Source: Pseudomonadota bacterium (GTDB lineage Bacteria; Pseudomonadota; Alphaproteobacteria; Rhizobiales; Hyphomicrobiaceae). Taken from it: 6,777 nt of DNA. A program made the translations under genes and the position numbers. The DNA is taken from assembly GCA_023387235.1 (NCBI GenBank), contig JAEWIJ010000226.1, forward strand, positions 1 to 6,777. The letters run 5' to 3'. Shown here piece after piece: positions 1-5,676 of the stretch. The notes beneath the pieces are model-generated. The model did not search any database, was not told the DNA's origin, and was given only the letters and a program-made list of their open reading frames with translations. Numbering within the stretch: the first letter of the stretch is position 1; every line of letters begins with the position of its first letter.

Positions 1-2
1 TC

Positions 3-656
3 GAAGGGCAGAAGCAGGTTTCGAGCGAAGCGCTCGCCCGCGTCGACCTTCTCAATCAGCAACTGCTGGCGCTGCGCCGCCAGATCGCCGCGCTCAACGA
101 GGCGCTGGCCGCGGCCGAAGCGAAGGACAAGGACTCGCAGGCCCGCATCTCCGATCTCGGAGCGCGGCTCAATGTCGTGCTCGCGCGGCAGGTGCAGGAG
201 CTGCAGCGCTATCGCTCCGATTTCTTCGGCCGCCTGCGCGAGCTGCTGAGGGATCGCAAGGACATCCGCATTGTCGGCGACCGCTTCATCTTCCAGTCGG
301 AGGTGCTCTTTCCGTCCGGCCAGGCCATGATGACGCCCGAAGGGCTCGCGGCGATCGACCAGCTCGCCTCGGCCATCGTGGAGCTCGAGCGCCAGATCCC
401 CAAGGAGATCAGTTGGGCCCTGCAGGTCGACGGCCATACGGACGCGCGACCGATCGCCAGCAGCGCCTTCCCGTCGAATTGGGAGCTCTCGAGCGCCCGC
501 GCCATCAGCGTCGTCAAATATCTGATCAGCCGGGGTGTGCCGCCGAACCGGCTGGTGGCGGCCGGCTACGGCGAATTCGCGCCTCTCGAGGACGGGAACA
601 GCGATGAAGTGCTTCGCCGCAATCGCCGCATCGAGCTCAAGCTGACAAACCGCTGA
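3..656 (+). CDS. OmpA/MotB-like peptidoglycan-binding envelope protein, C-terminal part (5' truncated by window)
   Basis: The reading frame is open from the first bases to the stop TGA at 654-656, giving about 217 residues; the true start lies outside the window. The first ~80 visible residues are rich in Ala, Leu, Glu, Arg and Gln with heptad-like spacing and look like a coiled coil. From about residue 92 an OmpA C-terminal domain follows. It contains GDRFIFQSEVLFPSG, then DGHTDARPI with the Asp expected to hold diaminopimelate, SNWELSSARA, GVPPNRLVAAGYGE, and the terminal NRRIELKL with its conserved Arg. Such domains bind peptidoglycan non-covalently. In rhizobia I know full-length relatives of roughly 340 residues with one N-terminal membrane helix, often beside a MotA/ExbB-like gene; neither can be seen here. 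A GTG at 177 is only an internal codon. The domain call is sure; the cellular role (stator-like or cell-wall anchoring) is inferred. Confidence 0.88.
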   Translation, partial: EGQKQVSSEALARVDLLNQQLLALRRQIAALNEALAAAEAKDKDSQARISDLGARLNVVLARQVQELQRYRSDFFGRLRELLRDRKDIRIVGDRFIFQSEVLFPSGQAMMTPEGLAAIDQLASAIVELERQIPKEISWALQVDGHTDARPIASSAFPSNWELSSARAISVVKYLISRGVPPNRLVAAGYGEFAPLEDGNSDEVLRRNRRIELKLTNR

Positions 657-662
657 GGGCGC

Positions 663-674
663 TCAAATATTTGA
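663..674. promoter_or_regulatory. Perfect 12-bp AT-rich palindrome TCAAATATTTGA
   Basis: The sequence TCAAATATTTGA equals its own reverse complement and begins six bases after the stop codon of the envelope gene, in otherwise GC-rich DNA. It is a possible dimeric regulator site, but it sits about 210 bp upstream of the irr start and about 60 bp upstream of the best -35 candidate. It does not match a Fur or Irr box that I can recall. No function is assigned. Confidence 0.3.
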
Positions 675-689
675 AGGAATCTAAACTGA

Positions 690-717
690 GGGGCGGCGCC
701 CGGGCCTGCGGCGCCCC
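690..717 (+). terminator. Possible GC-rich hairpin terminator after the envelope gene
   Basis: GGGGCG (690-695) pairs with CGCCCC (712-717) around a 16-base GC-rich loop, 33 bp after the stop of the envelope gene. There is no run of T after the stem, so it is a poor intrinsic terminator and may only be a stable RNA structure. Another CGCCCC copy follows at about 724 and could compete as pairing partner. Confidence 0.3.
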
Positions 718-733
718 GTCCGGCGCCCCCGAG

Positions 734-763
734 TTGCGGCTCGGCACCCGTGCGCGCTATAAG
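734..763 (+). promoter_or_regulatory. Candidate sigma-70-type promoter for irr
   Basis: TTGCGG (734-739) is followed after 18 bp by TATAAG (758-763), which matches five of six bases of the -10 consensus; the -35 matches only in TTG. Transcription would start near 770 and give a leader of about 115 bases before the irr ATG. This is the best match I see in the gap, but alphaproteobacterial promoters are loose and it is unproven. Confidence 0.35.
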
Positions 764-799
764 GGCAGTAACCTGGTTGCAGAAATGACTGGATGTTGA

Positions 800-846
800 C
801 CCCGAAAGTCGAGTATTCCAATCGGGAATTAGCGACGACGTCGGGG
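800..846 (+). other. Nested inverted repeats in the irr leader (possible RNA structure)
   Basis: Three arms nest inside one another: CCCCGA (800-805) with TCGGGG (841-846), GTCG (808-811) with CGAC (836-839), and ATTCC (815-819) with GGAAT (825-829) around a five-base loop. In the transcript this would be one extended stem-loop ending about 38 bases before the irr ATG. It may alternatively contain a DNA operator (the ATTCC-N5-GGAAT core). It matches no riboswitch I recognise. Confidence 0.35.
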
Positions 847-884
847 CGTGCCTCTTGCACGCGCAAGCGCTTGGTGAGCGGAAT

Positions 885-1337
885 ATGCACAAGTCACACG
901 ATCACGATGATCACGGACGGCCCCTGACGGAAGCCGAGGTGATCGAATTGCTGCGCCGCGCCAGGCTGCGTCCGACACGCCAGCGCCTTGCGCTCGGCAG
1001 CCTGCTGTTCACGGATCACGGCCGCCACGTCACGGCTGAGATTCTGCACGCGGAGGCGGTGGCCGGCGGCGAGCGCGTTTCCCTGGCGACGGTCTACAAT
1101 ACGCTGCATCAGTTCAAGCGGGCCGGCCTCGTGCGCGAGCTCGCCATCGACGGCACGCGGACCTACTTCGACACCAACACGTCGAACCACAGCCACTTCT
1201 ACGTCGAGCAGGACGGCCGCCTGATGGACATTCCGGAAGGCTCGATCCGCGTCGATGGCCTGCCGACGCCGCCCAAGGGCATGCGCATCAGCCACGTGGA
1301 CGTGGTCGTGCGCCTCATCGAGGATAGCCGCGACTAG
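885..1337 (+). CDS. irr: Fur-family iron/heme-response regulator Irr
   Basis: A 150-residue protein of the Fur superfamily. The winged-helix DNA-binding half contains LRPTRQRLALGSLLF (28-42) and VSLATVYNTLHQFKRAGLV (65-83); the dimerisation half contains the histidine motif NHSHFYVE (101-108) and LMDIP (113-117). In rhizobia Irr represses or activates iron and heme genes and is inactivated or degraded when heme is plentiful. The LRPTRQR-ALG-LLF block and the HxH motif with no CxxC zinc sites separate it from Fur, Zur and PerR. The protein has no cysteine at all, so the Cys-Pro heme motif of Bradyrhizobium Irr is missing; heme sensing would rest on the HSH motif (102-104), as reported for Rhizobium Irr. 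The N-terminus is His/Asp-rich (residues 2-10). I prefer the ATG at 885 with a weak upstream GAGCGGA; an in-frame TTG at 855 would add ten residues. It ends at a strong terminator and appears monocistronic. Confidence 0.88.
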   Translation: MHKSHDHDDHGRPLTEAEVIELLRRARLRPTRQRLALGSLLFTDHGRHVTAEILHAEAVAGGERVSLATVYNTLHQFKRAGLVRELAIDGTRTYFDTNTSNHSHFYVEQDGRLMDIPEGSIRVDGLPTPPKGMRISHVDVVVRLIEDSRD

Positions 1338-1365
1338 CGCTGTAGCGCTTCCGACGGATTGATAG

Positions 1366-1393
1366 AAGGCCGCTGGTTTCCGGCGGCCTTTTT
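1366..1393 (+). terminator. Strong intrinsic terminator after irr, possibly bidirectional
   Basis: AAGGCCGCTGG (1366-1376) pairs with CCGGCGGCCTT (1380-1390) through 11 pairs including one G-T wobble, with a TTT loop, and runs into five T residues (1389-1393). It lies 28 bp after the irr stop and 31 bp beyond the stop of the convergent kdsD gene. On the other strand the stem is followed by the weaker TTCTATC, so it may also stop kdsD transcripts. Confidence 0.85.
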
Positions 1394-1424
1394 GATTTAG
1401 GCGGCGTGTTTCGGCCGACGTGTT

Positions 1425-2456
1425 TCAGGCGACGCTGGCGCGCAGCAGATCGTGGACGTGGACGAGACCCACCGGGCGCCCGCCTTCGACGACGAACAGC
1501 GCCGTGATCCGCGACTTGTTGAGGATGTCGAGCGCGGAGGAGGCGAGCGCGGTCGGTTTGATCGACTTCGGGTTCGGCGTCATGATCTGGCCGGCGGTCA
1601 CCGTCAGCAGGTTCGGGCCCATGTGGCGGCGAAGGTCGCCGTCGGTGATGATGCCGACGAGCTTGCCGTCGCCGTCGATGATGCCGAGGCAGCCGAGCGC
1701 TTTCTGCGTCATGATGACGAGCGCGCTCGTCATGGGCTCGTCGACGCGCACGAGTGGCAGGCGGTCTGCCTTGTGCATGAGGTCGGCGACGAACTTGAGC
1801 TGCGCGCCGAGCGATCCGCCCGGATGGAAGACCTTGAAGTCCGTCGCCGTGAAGCCGCGGGCCTCGAGTAGCGCCACGGCGAGACAGTCGCCGATCACGA
1901 GCTGCATGGTGGTCGAGGTCGTCGGCGCGAGGCCGTGCGGGCACGCTTCGCTCGCGCGCGGCAGCTCGATGACGACATCGGAGGCTTGGCCGAGCGCCGA
2001 GGTGGCGCGCGACGTGATCGAGATCAGCGGCACGCCGAAGCGGCGCGAGAACGTCACGAGCGTCTTGAGCTCGATGGTCTCGCCCGACCATGAAATGGCG
2101 AGCAGCACGTCCTTCGGCGTGACCATGCCGAGATCGCCGTGCGCGGCCTCGGATGGATGGATGAAGAAGGCCGGCGTGCCGGTCGAGGCGAGCGTGGCGG
2201 CAATCTTGCGGCCGATGTGGCCGGACTTGCCGATGCCGCTGACGATGACACGTCCTTCGGCGCCGGAGAGCACCCGGACGGCTTCCTGGAAGGTCTTGCC
2301 AAGACCGTTCTGCAAGGCCGCCGCGAGTGCGGCGAGGCCTGAGCTTTCAGCTTCGAGCGTGCGCAGTGCACTCGCAATGGCGAGCGGCGTGGCGCGCGAA
2401 GTGGCCGGTTGAGATTTTGCAGACATGGCTCGCGGGCGCTGGGCGGCTGATGCCAT
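1425..2456 (-). CDS. kdsD: D-arabinose-5-phosphate isomerase, KdsD/KpsF family
   Basis: A 343-residue cytoplasmic enzyme that interconverts D-ribulose 5-phosphate and D-arabinose 5-phosphate, the first step to Kdo for lipopolysaccharide. The SIS domain covers about residues 50-200, with SGIGKSGHIGRKIAATLAST (73-92), HPSEAAHGDLGM (100-111) and ISWSGET (121-127). Two CBS domains follow, at about 222-280 (IITDGDLRRHM at 269-279) and 288-343. Lining it up with E. coli KdsD (328 residues) by a constant offset of 18 gives K77, E129, E170 and H211 at the positions of that enzyme's catalytic K59, E111, E152 and H193, so it should be active. The ATG at 2456 has a GGGGG stretch eight to twelve bases upstream; an ATG at 2426 (333 residues, starting MSAKSQ) is also possible and nearer the family length. 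It is transcribed divergently from the lactonase gene. A capsule-type KpsF paralogue cannot be told apart by sequence, and no capsule genes are nearby. Confidence 0.92.
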   Translation of the reverse strand: MASAAQRPRAMSAKSQPATSRATPLAIASALRTLEAESSGLAALAAALQNGLGKTFQEAVRVLSGAEGRVIVSGIGKSGHIGRKIAATLASTGTPAFFIHPSEAAHGDLGMVTPKDVLLAISWSGETIELKTLVTFSRRFGVPLISITSRATSALGQASDVVIELPRASEACPHGLAPTTSTTMQLVIGDCLAVALLEARGFTATDFKVFHPGGSLGAQLKFVADLMHKADRLPLVRVDEPMTSALVIMTQKALGCLGIIDGDGKLVGIITDGDLRRHMGPNLLTVTAGQIMTPNPKSIKPTALASSALDILNKSRITALFVVEGGRPVGLVHVHDLLRASVA

Positions 2457-2683
2457 AACTATAACCCCCGTCCCGGATGCGCATAGCCCCCGGGATCATA
2501 CGTGGCCGAACGAATCGGCTTCCCCTGGTCCCGGATGTGACACGATGATCGGTGCCCGCGCAAGCCGCGCGATCGGCGCATGGCTCCGCTCAAGTGATTT
2601 GGCCACAAGGGTGAACTATAGGATCATAGCTGAACGGCGTACGCGGATGGCCGCAGCAGAATAAATCGGGAGGAGCGACGAAC
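2457..2683. promoter_or_regulatory. Divergent control region between kdsD and the lactonase gene
   Basis: This 227-bp gap must hold the promoters of both genes. The 10-mer GTCCCGGATG occurs at 2470-2479 and 2528-2537, and the 8-mer GGATCATA at 2493-2500 and 2621-2628. -10-like boxes are TATAGT read on the minus strand at 2463-2458 and TATAGG on the plus strand at 2617-2622, but neither has a convincing -35. The minus-strand box lies only one base from the upstream kdsD ATG; if real it would favour the ATG at 2426. A 79-codon frame crossing the region (2425-2664) looks non-coding. Confidence 0.45.
2668..2675 (+). promoter_or_regulatory. Strong Shine-Dalgarno site of the lactonase gene
   Basis: GGGAGGAG lies eight bases before the ATG at 2684. 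It is the best ribosome-binding site in the window and fixes this start. Confidence 0.8.
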
Positions 2684-3658
2684 ATGACGGAACAGAGCAC
2701 GCCCACACCGCGACGTCCCTGGTCTCAGGCGACCTATTATCCCGATCCGGCCATTCGCATTCTGCACCCGAGCTTCCGCAAGTATGTGATCGCGCTCGGC
2801 GCGGTCGAGCGTCTCGCGACGGGATTTCGCTGGGCGGAGGGACCAGTCTGGTTCGGCGACGGCCGCTATTTGCTCTGGAGCGACATTCCGAACAACCGCA
2901 TCATGCGTTGGGACGAGGAGACGGGCGTCACGTCCGTCTTCCGCAAGCCCTCGGACTTCGCCAACGGCAACACGCGCGACCGCCAGGGGCGGCTCGTCAC
3001 GTGCGAGCATGGTGCGCGCCGCGTCACGCGCACGGAGTACGACGGCACGATCACCGTCCTCGCCGACAAGTTCGATGGCAAGCGGCTCAATTCGCCAAAC
3101 GACATCGTCGTGACGTCCGACAACAGCATCTGGTTCACCGATCCGCCGTTCGGCCTGCTGAGCGACTACGAGGGCTATAGGGCCGAGCAGGAGCTGCCGC
3201 ACGGTCTCTATCGCATCGACGGCGCGAGCGGACGCCTCGACCTCGTCGCCGATGACATCGCCGGCCCGAACGGCCTCGCCTTCTCGCCCGACGAGCGCAT
3301 TCTGTACGTCGTTGCCTCGCGCGCCGAGCCGAACCGCCAGATCATTGCCTACGACGTTGCGGCGGGCGGCACGCGCCTCGCCAACCGGCGCGTGGTCATC
3401 GATGCGGCCGGCGGCACACCCGACGGCTTTCGCTGCGACACGGACGGCAATCTCTGGTGCGGCTGGGGCATGGGCACGGAGGAGCTCGACGGTGTGCGCA
3501 TCTTCGCGCCGGACGGCACGCCCATCGGGCACATCGGATTGCCGGAGCGTTGCGCCAACCTCTGCTTTGGCGGCCTGAAGCGCAATCGTCTGTTCATGGC
3601 CTCGAGCCAGTCGCTCTATGCCGTCTACGTGAATGCCCAAGGCGTGAAGGGCGGTTGA
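2684..3658 (+). CDS. SMP-30/gluconolactonase/LRE-family hydrolase
   Basis: A 324-residue six-bladed beta-propeller protein of the SMP-30/gluconolactonase family, whose members hydrolyse sugar lactones and other esters with a bound divalent metal. Signatures are WAEGPVW (50-56), SPNDIVV (137-143), WFTDPPFG (150-157), GPNGLAFSPDE (194-204) and TPDGFRCDTDGNLW (245-258). By analogy with human SMP-30 (E18, N154, D204), the metal ligands should be E52, N196 and D247, with N139 as the substrate or metal neighbour; all are present. No signal peptide or membrane segment is visible, so it is probably cytoplasmic. Family members this long are often annotated gluconolactonase, but the true substrate varies widely. 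The start is set by the strong site at 2668-2675. Downstream on the same strand come a dehydrogenase and a dehydratase-like gene, so a role in catabolism of a lactone-forming sugar acid is plausible. The 230-bp repeat-filled gap makes co-transcription uncertain. Confidence 0.9.
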   Translation: MTEQSTPTPRRPWSQATYYPDPAIRILHPSFRKYVIALGAVERLATGFRWAEGPVWFGDGRYLLWSDIPNNRIMRWDEETGVTSVFRKPSDFANGNTRDRQGRLVTCEHGARRVTRTEYDGTITVLADKFDGKRLNSPNDIVVTSDNSIWFTDPPFGLLSDYEGYRAEQELPHGLYRIDGASGRLDLVADDIAGPNGLAFSPDERILYVVASRAEPNRQIIAYDVAAGGTRLANRRVVIDAAGGTPDGFRCDTDGNLWCGWGMGTEELDGVRIFAPDGTPIGHIGLPERCANLCFGGLKRNRLFMASSQSLYAVYVNAQGVKGG

Positions 3659-3665
3659 GCATTTT

Positions 3666-3709
3666 CCCTCTCCCCGCACTTGCGGGGAGAGGGTTAGGGT
3701 GAGGGGCGG
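3666..3709 (+). repeat. REP-like palindromic repeat, unit A
   Basis: CCCTCTCCCCGCA (3666-3678) and TGCGGGGAGAGGG (3681-3693) form a 12-13 bp perfect stem, followed by the tail TTAGGGTGAGGGGCGG (3694-3709). It begins eight bases after the lactonase stop. I know this repeat style from many rhizobial intergenic regions. No T run follows, so it is not a classical terminator, though it may stabilise the 3' end of the message. Confidence 0.8.
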
Positions 3710-3738
3710 CGGCATACGCTGACGTCGCGCAAGTTCCC

Positions 3739-3788
3739 GCCCCCTCATCCCGACCTTCTCCCCGTAAGCACGGGGAGAAGGGGAAGTG
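3739..3788 (-). repeat. REP-like palindromic repeat, unit B (inverted relative to A)
   Basis: CCTTCTCCCCGT (3754-3765) and ACGGGGAGAAGG (3770-3781) form a 12-bp perfect stem with loop AAGC. The reverse complement of its left flank, GGGATGAGGGGGCGG, matches the tail of unit A (GGGTGAGGGGCGG) with a base change and an extra G. A and B therefore face each other like the paired units of a BIME. Confidence 0.78.
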
Positions 3789-3810
3789 GAGGTTGAGATA
3801 AAGCGTGATC

Positions 3811-3848
3811 ATCCCCTCTTGCCGCTTTTACGCGGAGAAGGGGAAGTG
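3811..3848 (-). repeat. REP-like repeat, unit C (degenerate, same orientation as B)
   Basis: GGAGAAGGGGAAGTG at 3834-3848 is an exact 15-base copy of 3774-3788 in unit B. The left arm CCCCTCTTGCCGC has decayed, so only a four-pair core (CCGC 3822-3825 with GCGG 3832-3835) and scattered outer pairs remain. It ends 40 bp before the dehydrogenase ATG. Confidence 0.65.
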
Positions 3849-3875
3849 AAGCGCCCATAAAGCCTGAACAAACCC

Positions 3876-3881
3876 GAGGAA
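3876..3881 (+). promoter_or_regulatory. Shine-Dalgarno site of the alcohol dehydrogenase gene
   Basis: GAGGAA lies seven bases before the ATG at 3889 and supports that start. No clear promoter is visible in the 40 bp between repeat unit C and this site. Confidence 0.65.
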
Positions 3882-3888
3882 ACGTCCC

Positions 3889-4986
3889 ATGCGCGCTGCG
3901 GTGCTCACCGAGGTCAACAAGCCACTCGAGTTGCTCGATTTCGAGCAGGAAGGCCCCAAGGAAGGCGAGGCGCGCGTCAAGGTGAAAGCCGCGGGCGTGT
4001 GCATGTCCGATTGGCACATCATGATCGGCGATTGGCCGGCGCCGCTGCCGATGATCCTCGGGCACGAGGCGGCGGGCGAGGTGGTCGAGGTCGGCCCGGG
4101 CGTGAAGAACGTGAAGAAGGGCGACCACGTGATCTTCTCGTTCCGCCCGAACTGCGGCTACTGCCGCTACTGCGCGAGCGGCAGCTCGGTGCTCTGCATT
4201 GGCCACAACGACAAGCCGCGGCACATGATGCACGACGGCACGACGCGCAATAAGCTCAACGGCGAAGCCGTGTATCAAATGGCGCGCATCGGCACGTTCG
4301 CCGAGATGGTCGTCTGTCCGGCCGAGCAGCTCGTCTCCGTGCGCAAGGATCTCCCGTGGACGCACGCCGCGATCATCGGCTGCTCGGTGGCGACCGGCGT
4401 CGGCGCCGTCACGCGTCATGCCAAGGTCGACGCCGGTTCGAGCGTGGTCGTGGTCGGCGTCGGCGGCGTCGGGCTCAATGCGGTGCAGGGAGCGCGGCTC
4501 GCGGGCGCCAAGACGATCATTGCCGTCGATCTGCTCGACAACAAGCTGCAGATGGCGACGAAGTTCGGCGCGACGCACATCATCAACGCTTCGCGCGAGG
4601 ATGTGGTGAAGCGCGTGCGCGAAATCACCGGCGGTCTCGGCGCGGATTATTCGTTCGACGCGATCGGCACCGCCAAGACCACCGAGCAGATCATCGACGT
4701 GCTGGCACCTGCCGGACATGCGACGATCGTCGGCATTCCGCATGTCGATGCCCGGGCTCAGGTATCGCCCTTCCAGATGGTTTACACGGAGAAGAAGGTC
4801 TCGGGCACCTACTACGGCTCGATCCGCCCGACCATCGACTTCGGCGTACTGGCCGACCTCTCGTTGGAGGGCAAGCTCGACCTCGACAGCCTGATCAGCC
4901 GGACGTACAAGTTCGACGAGATCAACGAGGGCTTCCAGCTCATGGCCAAGGGTCAGGTCGCCCGCGGCGTCATCGAGTTCAACTGA
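3889..4986 (+). CDS. Zinc-dependent NAD-type alcohol dehydrogenase (MDR superfamily)
   Basis: A 365-residue cytoplasmic medium-chain dehydrogenase, normal for the family. The catalytic zinc ligands are C38 (GVCMSD), H59 (GHEAAGEV) and C165 (GCSVATGVGA). The structural zinc lobe is C89-x2-C92-x2-C95-x7-C103. The Rossmann fold has GVGGVG at 190-195 and D214 at the end of the second strand, which predicts NAD rather than NADP. The GCSVATGVGA segment and the insert at about 104-135 place it near the class III/aryl- and benzyl-alcohol dehydrogenase branch, but the pattern does not identify a substrate, and I would not call it formaldehyde dehydrogenase. The next gene begins 12 bp after its stop, so the two form an operon. 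Together with the lactonase upstream it may oxidise a hydroxy compound in a catabolic route; that is inference from context. Confidence 0.9.
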   Translation: MRAAVLTEVNKPLELLDFEQEGPKEGEARVKVKAAGVCMSDWHIMIGDWPAPLPMILGHEAAGEVVEVGPGVKNVKKGDHVIFSFRPNCGYCRYCASGSSVLCIGHNDKPRHMMHDGTTRNKLNGEAVYQMARIGTFAEMVVCPAEQLVSVRKDLPWTHAAIIGCSVATGVGAVTRHAKVDAGSSVVVVGVGGVGLNAVQGARLAGAKTIIAVDLLDNKLQMATKFGATHIINASREDVVKRVREITGGLGADYSFDAIGTAKTTEQIIDVLAPAGHATIVGIPHVDARAQVSPFQMVYTEKKVSGTYYGSIRPTIDFGVLADLSLEGKLDLDSLISRTYKFDEINEGFQLMAKGQVARGVIEFN

Positions 4987-4998
4987 GAAGTATCAAGA

Positions 4999-5658
4999 AT
5001 GGCAAAACTCAAAACTGTCGATCTCGTGCTGCCGGCTCCGACCGAGGAACTGGCGAAGCTCGAGCTCGGCAATGTGGTGTACCTGACGGGACGCGTTCAC
5101 ACCGCGCGCGAGGGCGTCTACAAGCGTGCCGTCGAGGAGCGCAGCAACGTGCCTTCCGGCATCGGCACGGCGAGCTTCCACTGCTCGCCGGCCGCGAGCG
5201 TCGGTCCCAATCGCGAGCTGACGGTCGGCGCGGTGACGGCGACGGCCTCGTTCCGCTTCGCCAAGTGGATCGACGGCTGGCTCGACATGTCGGGCTGCAA
5301 TGTCATCATCGGCAAGGGCGGCATGTCGAGCGAGATCTACAAGAAGAGCTTCGTGCCGCACAACGCGATCTACTTGACGACCGTCGGCTACGGCACGGGA
5401 GCGCTGCTCGGGCGCGGCATCAAGAAGGTGGTGGATGCGCACTGGCTCGAGGAGCTCGGACTGGCACAGGCCATCTGGGTGCTCGACGTGGAGCGCTTCG
5501 GGCCCTTCCTCGTCGAGAGCGATCTCAAAGGGAATTCGCTCTTCGAGCGCGAGAATGAAAAGATTTCACCGGGTCTCGAGAAGCTCTACCGCGGCACGAA
5601 GCCCGCGACGCTCCGCCGCTTCGGCGAAACCGACGACAAGACGGAAGAGGTCATCTGA
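4999..5658 (+). CDS. Fumarase / L-tartrate dehydratase beta-subunit-like protein (Fumerase_C domain), no alpha subunit adjacent
   Basis: A 219-residue protein that matches the C-terminal/beta domain of class I fumarases and L(+)-tartrate dehydratase (TtdB, about 200 residues). Diagnostic stretches are GNVVYLTGRVHTAREGVYKR (24-43), CNVIIGKGGMSSE (100-112), TTVGYGTGALLG, and HWLEELGLAQAIWVLDVERF followed by GPFLVESDLKGNSLF. In these enzymes the beta part helps bind the dicarboxylate, while the 4Fe-4S cluster that does the dehydration sits on the alpha part. No alpha subunit is encoded in this window. The GPTT-x-x-RM substrate motif reads AVTATASFRF here (78-87), keeping R86 but not Gly-Pro; I recall similar sequences in other proteobacteria, so this may mark a subfamily. 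The start codon is 12 bp after the dehydrogenase stop, with GAGAAG (4985-4990) as ribosome site overlapping that stop, which suggests coupled translation. Substrate unknown. Confidence 0.85.
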   Translation: MAKLKTVDLVLPAPTEELAKLELGNVVYLTGRVHTAREGVYKRAVEERSNVPSGIGTASFHCSPAASVGPNRELTVGAVTATASFRFAKWIDGWLDMSGCNVIIGKGGMSSEIYKKSFVPHNAIYLTTVGYGTGALLGRGIKKVVDAHWLEELGLAQAIWVLDVERFGPFLVESDLKGNSLFERENEKISPGLEKLYRGTKPATLRRFGETDDKTEEVI

Positions 5659-5676
5659 GCGGGCGGCCTTCAGCCG

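Noticed and set aside
1403..1430. Imperfect 14-bp tandem repeat (GNCGTGTTTCNGG) at the end of kdsD
   Set aside because: 11 of 14 positions match; it only spans the stop codon of kdsD and suggests a small local duplication without clear function.
1420..2412. Long plus-strand open frame (330 codons) opposite kdsD
   Set aside because: It is the antisense of a well-supported enzyme gene with all catalytic residues. The product is rich in Ser, Pro and Arg with no recognisable domain, as expected from GC-rich codon bias.
2425..2664. Possible 79-residue gene in the divergent gap
   Set aside because: It begins inside kdsD on the opposite strand, has no ribosome-binding site and no recognisable feature, and covers a region that must hold promoters.
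2624..3748. Long minus-strand open frame (374 codons) opposite the lactonase gene
   Set aside because: It is a shadow of the lactonase. Its N-terminal part is a translation of the REP-like repeat (PLTLTLSPQVRGEGK), a well-known false-gene signature.
3745..4743. Minus-strand open frame (332 codons) opposite the alcohol dehydrogenase
   Set aside because: It is antisense to a complete dehydrogenase; the product is full of Arg, His, Asp and Ala with no domain pattern.
4356..5558. Plus-strand open frame (400 codons) in another frame across dehydrogenase and dehydratase-like genes
   Set aside because: It overlaps two strongly supported genes and has an Arg/Gly-rich, low-complexity product typical of a frame shadow.
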